This document shows positions 52,521 through 56,187 of a DNA stretch of 56,187 bases, one piece after another. Location of the stretch: assembly GCF_001642995.1 (NCBI RefSeq), contig NZ_LOHS01000034.1, positions 1-56,187 on the forward strand, given 5' to 3'. This DNA comes from Streptomyces jeddahensis. Its GTDB lineage: Bacteria > Actinomycetota > Actinomycetes > Streptomycetales > Streptomycetaceae. Positions within the stretch are counted from its first letter, which is position 1; every line of letters starts with the position of its first letter. Made by a program: the position numbers and the translations under genes. Under the pieces are notes generated by a model. It saw only the letters and a list, made by a program, of their open reading frames with translations, was not told where the DNA came from and did not search any database.

Positions 52521-53522
52521 TCAGGCGTCGGCTGCGTTGATCGCCATGCGTAGGTGGCCTCCTGCGTTGGTGAGGAGGTGGGTCGCGGTCGGGGCGTCGA
52601 TGTCGGCGAGGAGGATCAGGATGGCTGTCTTGACCTCGCCGTCGGCCGCGGTCAGGGCCGCCTCGATCTGGTCGTCGGAGGCGCCCGTGGCGAGGGCGAC
52701 GATGTGGCGGGAGCGGGCGCGGAGCTTGTCGTTCGATGCGCGGACGTCGACCATCAGGTTTCCGTAGGTCTTGCCGAGCCGGATCATCGTGATCGTCGAG
52801 AGCATGTTGAGGACCAGCTTCTGGGCTGTTCCCGCCTTCAGGCGCGTGGAGCCGGTGAGGAGTTCGGGCCCTACGACGATTTCGATGCCGTGGTCCGCCG
52901 CGGCCGCGAGTGCGCTGTCCGCGTTGCAGGACAGGCCGATCGTCAGGGCGCCACGCGCGCGTGCGTGCTCGACGGCGCCGATCGCGTAGGGGGTGCGGCC
53001 GGATGCGGAGATGCCGACCACCACGTCGTCCGCGGTGAGGCCGAGCCCGTCCAGGTCGGCCGCGGCCAGCTCGCTGGAGTCCTCGGCGCCCTCGATCGAG
53101 GTGACCATGGCGCGCGGGCCGCCCGCGATCAGGCCGACGACCTCCGACGGGTCGGTGTTGAAGGTGGGCGGGCACTCGGAGGCGTCGAGGATGCCCAGGC
53201 GGCCCGCCGTACCGGCGCCCGCGTACACGAGTCGGCCGCCGCGGGACATACGCGCGGCGATGTCGTCGATCGCTGCGGCGATCCGGGGCAGCTGCGCGGC
53301 GACGGCCGACGGGACGGTGGCGTCCTCGCCGTTCATGATCTTCGCGATTTCCAGCGTGGGCAGCCGGTCGATCTCGGAGAGTTCGGGCCGGAAGGCCTCC
53401 GTGGTGAGAGCCGCCAGCTCGGCGCGGAGATCGCGGTACGCGGCGGGGCCGCGGTGGGCGGTGGACGCGGCTCCGGAGGAGGTCTCGTCGGCGGCCGTGC
53501 CGTCGTCGGTTCGGGAGGTCAT
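52521..53522 (-). CDS. murQ: N-acetylmuramic acid 6-phosphate etherase
   Basis: 333 residues, SIS fold. TEAFRPELSEIDRLPTLEIAKIMNGED, the phosphosugar site GGRLVYAGAGTAGRLGILDASECPPTFN, GIEGAEDS-like SIEGAEDSSELA and ISASGRTPYAIGAVEHAR, and the C-terminal KTYGNLMVDVRASNDKLRARSRHIV are as in MurQ. It converts MurNAc-6-P to GlcNAc-6-P plus lactate in wall recycling, feeding NagA. The first 25 residues are a T/S/A leader. It lies 90 bp downstream of murR on the same strand. Confidence 0.95.
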   Translation of the reverse strand: MTSRTDDGTAADETSSGAASTAHRGPAAYRDLRAELAALTTEAFRPELSEIDRLPTLEIAKIMNGEDATVPSAVAAQLPRIAAAIDDIAARMSRGGRLVYAGAGTAGRLGILDASECPPTFNTDPSEVVGLIAGGPRAMVTSIEGAEDSSELAAADLDGLGLTADDVVVGISASGRTPYAIGAVEHARARGALTIGLSCNADSALAAAADHGIEIVVGPELLTGSTRLKAGTAQKLVLNMLSTITMIRLGKTYGNLMVDVRASNDKLRARSRHIVALATGASDDQIEAALTAADGEVKTAILILLADIDAPTATHLLTNAGGHLRMAINAADA

Positions 53523-53612
53523 GGGGGGCGGCTCTTTTCGGTGCCTGTGTGTGGGGGGTGGGGTGGGTTCGCTGGTTGTGGGCGTGGGGCCCGACGAGGG
53601 TGCGAGGTGGGT

Positions 53613-54542
53613 TCAGCGGCCCGTGCTGCGCGGGGAATGGCGGTGCGCCAGGGCCTCGTACGAGGCGGACAGGGCCGGAGCCGCGGACTCGTACGTCCGC
53701 TGGGCCACGCCCACGAAGAGGCAGTCCACGACGAGCAGTTGGCTGGTCCGGGACGACATGGCCGCGGGGCGCAGCTCGCTCTCGCGAGCCGTCGACGTGG
53801 TCAGGATGTGGTCGGCGTACTGCGAGACGGGTCCGTCCGGGCGGCCGGTGATCGCGATCGTCGTGGCGCCGTGCTCGAAGGCCACCCGCAGCGGTTCGAT
53901 GACGTCGCCCGTCGAGCCGGAGTGCGTGATCGCGATCGCCACGTCCTTGGCGCGCAGCTGGACGGCGTTGGTGATGGCCAGGTGCGGGTCGCCGTGGGCG
54001 TGCGCGATGAGGCCGATGCGCAGCAGCTTCTGCGCCAGGTCCTGGCCGACCAGGGACGACGCGCCGATGCCGTAGATGTCGATACGGCGGGCGGCGGCGA
54101 GCGCTGTGACGGCCGCGCCGAGCTGGGCTGTGTCGAGTCCGGCGGCGGTGTCGGCGAGGGTCTGCTGCTCGTCGTACGCCAACTTCGCCACCACGTCCGC
54201 GATCGGGTCGTCGACCGCGATGTCCGCCGTGACGGAGGGGGCGCGGCCCGACTGCTGCTGGGCGGCGAGGCCGGCCAGGGCCAGGCGCAGGTCGCGGTAG
54301 CCGGGGTAGCCGAGGAGGCGGGCGGTGCGGACCACCGTCGCCTCGCTGGTGCCGGTGAGCTCGGCGAGTCCGGTGACCGTGAGGGCCGCGCAGCCCGCCG
54401 GGTCCCCGGCGACGGCTTCGGCGACACGCTGCATCGAGCGGGTCATCGACGGTGCGAGGGTGCGCACCTTGGCCGCGAGGGCGGCCGGGGCCGGTGAGGC
54501 GCCGCCCGCACCTGCGAAAATTTCCTTCACATTACTGGTCAC
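53613..54542 (-). CDS. murR: RpiR-family transcriptional regulator (MurR-like)
   Basis: 309 residues. An N-terminal RpiR helix-turn-helix (PSMTRSMQRVAEAVAGDPAGCAALTVTGLAELTGTSEATVVRTARLLGYPGYRDLRLALAG) and a C-terminal SIS sugar-phosphate domain (RRIDIYGIGASSLVGQDLAQKLLRIG, ITHSGSTGDVIEPLRVA). With murQ next to it, the ligand is probably MurNAc-6-P. The start VTSNVKEIF follows related proteins; GTG 54530, four codons on, has AAAGGTGA at a better distance and is an alternative. Likely autoregulated through the AT-rich repeats over its start. Confidence 0.92.
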   Translation of the reverse strand: MTSNVKEIFAGAGGASPAPAALAAKVRTLAPSMTRSMQRVAEAVAGDPAGCAALTVTGLAELTGTSEATVVRTARLLGYPGYRDLRLALAGLAAQQQSGRAPSVTADIAVDDPIADVVAKLAYDEQQTLADTAAGLDTAQLGAAVTALAAARRIDIYGIGASSLVGQDLAQKLLRIGLIAHAHGDPHLAITNAVQLRAKDVAIAITHSGSTGDVIEPLRVAFEHGATTIAITGRPDGPVSQYADHILTTSTARESELRPAAMSSRTSQLLVVDCLFVGVAQRTYESAAPALSASYEALAHRHSPRSTGR

Positions 54543-54559
54543 CTTTGAAAGATATTTTC
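54516..54559. promoter_or_regulatory. Candidate MurR operators GAAA-N-TTTC
   Basis: GAAAATTTC (54516-54524) and GAAAGATATTTTC (54547-54559), both inverted repeats with GAAA/TTTC arms, flank the murR start in an AT-rich island. RpiR regulators often bind such sites. Confidence 0.5.
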
Positions 54560-54711
54560 GGGTCGGTGAGGCGGTCAAGGGTGCGGTCGAGGGCGGACAA
54601 GGGTGCGGTAGAGGGTGCGCAGGGATGGCGTCGGCACGGTTTCCAGCGGTCTCGACCTGTCGGGCACGTCGCAGCTTGGTGGTACGCGGGAGGGCTGCGC
54701 ACAATGGCCTC

Positions 54712-55110
54712 ATGGACTCCTCGCACGCACCGCACCCCGTCAGCCCGCTGGAGCAGGCACTGCACGCGGCGCGTGCGCTGGTGTTGGCGGATCTCGTCGC
54801 GGGTGAGGTGGCCGAGGCCGAAATCGTCTCCCTGGTGGAGGAGTCGGTGGCCCAGCGTCGCTGGTGGGCCGAGCAGTGGCCGGAGGGCCTGCACTACGTG
54901 GCGGGGCTGGTCGCCCAGGACGTGCAGGACGCCCTCCTGGAGCGGTACGGCCGGTGGCCGCTGTGCCCCGTCTGCGGCTCCGGAGATCCCCACGCCCTGG
55001 ACGTCGAGCCCGAGCTGGGGCCCGATCCGCACTGGGTGTGCGGCAAGATCGGCGTGAAGGTCGCGGCGGTCGGCTCGCTCGGCACGTGCGGCGAGACGAC
55101 CACGTCGTGA
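54712..55110 (+). CDS. Conserved hypothetical protein with a C-terminal zinc-ribbon-like segment
   Basis: 132 residues. A helical N-terminal half (LEQALHAARALVLADLVAGEVAEAEIVSLVEESVAQRRWW) and a C-terminal part with CPVCGSGDPHALDVEPELGPDPHWVCG and a further Cys in SLGTCG, which could hold one zinc. I recognise no named family; it is typical of Streptomyces. Its stop overlaps the GTG of the next gene by 4 bp, so the two are coupled. A CACAAT box 6 nt before the ATG may be the -10. Confidence 0.78.
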   Translation: MDSSHAPHPVSPLEQALHAARALVLADLVAGEVAEAEIVSLVEESVAQRRWWAEQWPEGLHYVAGLVAQDVQDALLERYGRWPLCPVCGSGDPHALDVEPELGPDPHWVCGKIGVKVAAVGSLGTCGETTTS

Positions 55111-55385
55111 CGGTCTACATCGACCCGCCCACCTGGCCCGGTCACGGCCGCATGTGGTCCCACCTGATCAGCGACGTCTCGTACGACGAACTGCACGCCT
55201 TCGCCGAACGGCTGGGCATCCCGGCCCGGGCCTTCGAACGCGACCACTACGACCTGCCGTCGCACCATTACGCCCACGCGGTGGCGGCGGGCGCGGTGGA
55301 GGTCAGCAGCCGCGAGGTGGTGCGGCTGCTGACGGAGTCGGGGTTGCGCAGGCGCAAGGGGGCGTATGTGGCCGGGGGCTCTTAG
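55107..55385 (+). CDS. DUF4031 domain-containing protein
   Basis: 92 residues, almost all DUF4031: VTVYIDPPTWPGHGRMWSHLISDVSYDELHAFAERLGIPARAFERDHYDLPSHHYAHAVAAGAVEVSSREVVRLL. The many His, Asp and Tyr residues suggest a metal-dependent enzyme, but none is proven. Start GTG overlaps the upstream stop (GTGA). The upstream zinc-ribbon protein is probably its partner because of coupling; that is inference. Confidence 0.88.
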   Translation: MTVYIDPPTWPGHGRMWSHLISDVSYDELHAFAERLGIPARAFERDHYDLPSHHYAHAVAAGAVEVSSREVVRLLTESGLRRRKGAYVAGGS

Positions 55386-55394
55386 CCGCTCTTG

Positions 55395-56069
55395 TCAGTT
55401 CGTCAGGAGGTCCAGTTCCGTCGTCAGGTTCCGGCGGGCCCGTTCCTCCCAGTGCTCCCTGCCGTACGGAGTGCGGAACAGAGCGGGGAGGGCGAGAAGT
55501 TGACGGAGGACCGCCGCCCGGCCCTCGCGGAACGCGTCATCGGGTACGAAGCCGTACTCCTCGCGGACGGCGGCGGTGTAGGCGGCGTACGTCTCGGGGG
55601 GTGAGGCCAGGATCGCCAGGTCCGCGTCGCACAGAACCTCACCGTTGGCGTCGCCGGACGCCGGGTCGTGCGTGACCGTGAGGCGGACCAGGCGGGCGAC
55701 CTCGGCCGTGCCGGACTCGCCCACGCCGAGCTCCCGCAGCGCGCGTTCGGCGAGGCGGGCGCTGCGCTCCTCGTTCGTCGAGCGCTCGGGGAGGTAGACC
55801 GCGTCGTGGAACCAGGCGGCCAGGCGGACCAGGGCGGGGTCGTCGGCGTGCTCCTCCAGTACGTCGACGTGGTCCAGGACCGCGCGCAGGTGCTCGGTGG
55901 TGTGGTAGCGGCGGTGGGGTTCCGACCAGCGGGCCAGAAGGTCCTCGGCGTACGGGTCCGGGGACGGTTCGTCCCTGTCCGTACCACGGGCGGCCGTGAC
56001 GGTTGAGGACCAGCGGGTGTGCAGGTCCGTGGGGGTGGGGTGGGGTGGGGTGGCGGCCATGCCCGCCAT
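55395..56069 (-). CDS. HD-domain metal-dependent phosphohydrolase
   Basis: 224 residues. HD-type metal ligands: RRYHTTEHLRAVLDHVD, the HD pair in AAWFHDAVYLP, and the distal Asp in LCDADLAILASPPETY. This matches the group of predicted hydrolases near 200 residues long in actinobacteria; the substrate is unknown. The start may be ATG 56069 or ATG 56060. It is convergent with the DUF4031 gene, 9 bp apart. A cluster of small hairpins lies upstream. Confidence 0.85.
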   Translation of the reverse strand: MAGMAATPPHPTPTDLHTRWSSTVTAARGTDRDEPSPDPYAEDLLARWSEPHRRYHTTEHLRAVLDHVDVLEEHADDPALVRLAAWFHDAVYLPERSTNEERSARLAERALRELGVGESGTAEVARLVRLTVTHDPASGDANGEVLCDADLAILASPPETYAAYTAAVREEYGFVPDDAFREGRAAVLRQLLALPALFRTPYGREHWEERARRNLTTELDLLTN

Positions 56070-56091
56070 TGTCTCGTCGCGGTGGGGGCTT

Positions 56092-56179
56092 CGGCGCTCC
56101 GCGCCGGGTTTTGCGCCGCTCCGCGGCGGGCTCTGCTTTCTGCGCCGCTCCGCGGCGGGGACCTGCCCGCTCCGCGGGC
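56092..56179. repeat. Cluster of four mini-hairpins with invariant TCC loop
   Basis: CGGCGC-TCC-GCGCCG (56092-56106), CGCCGC-TCC-GCGGCG (56114-56128 and 56143-56157) and GCCCGC-TCC-GCGGGC (56165-56179). The stems differ but always pair, and the loop is always TCC. It lies just upstream of the HD-domain gene. Confidence 0.85.
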
Positions 56180-56187
56180 CCTTGCTT

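Noticed and set aside
52554..54497. 647-codon frame antisense to murQ and murR
   Set aside because: Both minus-strand genes are complete with family motifs; the plus frame has none.

Overview
The window is about 56 kb of very GC-rich actinobacterial chromosome. Codon usage, GTG starts, translationally coupled gene pairs and the gene set (mycothiol synthase MshA, PhoR/PhoP/PhoU, CarD, MsiK, the diguanylate cyclase CdgB, the GlcNAc genes with DasR-like sites, GroEL with CIRCE elements) point to a Streptomyces. The order resembles the conserved core region I remember from S. coelicolor around SCO4204 to SCO4310. I see no prophage, CRISPR array, transposase or biosynthetic cluster.

Layout. 1-5.7 kb: truncated mshA, a YbjN-like protein, a divergent AraC/DUF2000 pair, an MFS exporter, phosphoglycerate mutase and a tiny cysteine-rich protein. 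5.7-9.8 kb: phosphate control, with phoU divergent from phoR-phoP, a PHO-box-like repeat between them, and an odd 197-bp tandem triplication of the 3' end of phoP; then a lipoprotein. 10.4-17.6 kb: carD, ispD-ispF (MEP isoprenoid pathway), an F420/FMN-type oxidoreductase, cysS, rlmB and a DoxX-type membrane protein. 17.9-22.3 kb: nucleotidyltransferase, a small anchored protein, the shared sugar-ABC ATPase msiK, tRNA-Thr and a DAO-family oxidase. 22.4-33.7 kb: small-molecule and stress genes (aminoglycoside kinase-like protein, two GNATs, DHA2 exporter, two oxidoreductases, M1 peptidase lipoprotein, TerD, ArfB, flavin reductase). 34.1-42.3 kb: CdgB with a BldD-like upstream site, a CBM-like surface protein, a PfkB kinase, and nagK-nagA divergent from an orphan sugar-binding lipoprotein with three DasR-like (dre) operators between them. 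42.4-46 kb: otsB, otsA and glucosyl-3-phosphoglycerate synthase (trehalose and glucosylglycerate osmolytes). 46.1-48.1 kb: a SAM-I riboswitch, a long threonine synthase homologue and a CysO-like sulfur carrier. 48.5-50.7 kb: cold shock protein and groEL. 51-56 kb: old yellow enzyme, murR-murQ, two small conserved proteins and an HD-domain protein.

The most interesting unit is SAM riboswitch / threonine-synthase homologue / sulfur carrier. The control element and the partner both belong to methionine and sulfur metabolism, so the enzyme may make homocysteine from O-phosphohomoserine rather than threonine. Other notable signals are the phoP 3' triplication, a CxC-rich 52-residue protein, two CIRCE elements in an 18-bp half-site register, a cluster of covarying mini-hairpins at the right edge, many genes whose -10 box lies exactly 6-8 nt before the start codon (leaderless mRNAs), and an unusual number of short tandem duplications at gene ends and in promoters.
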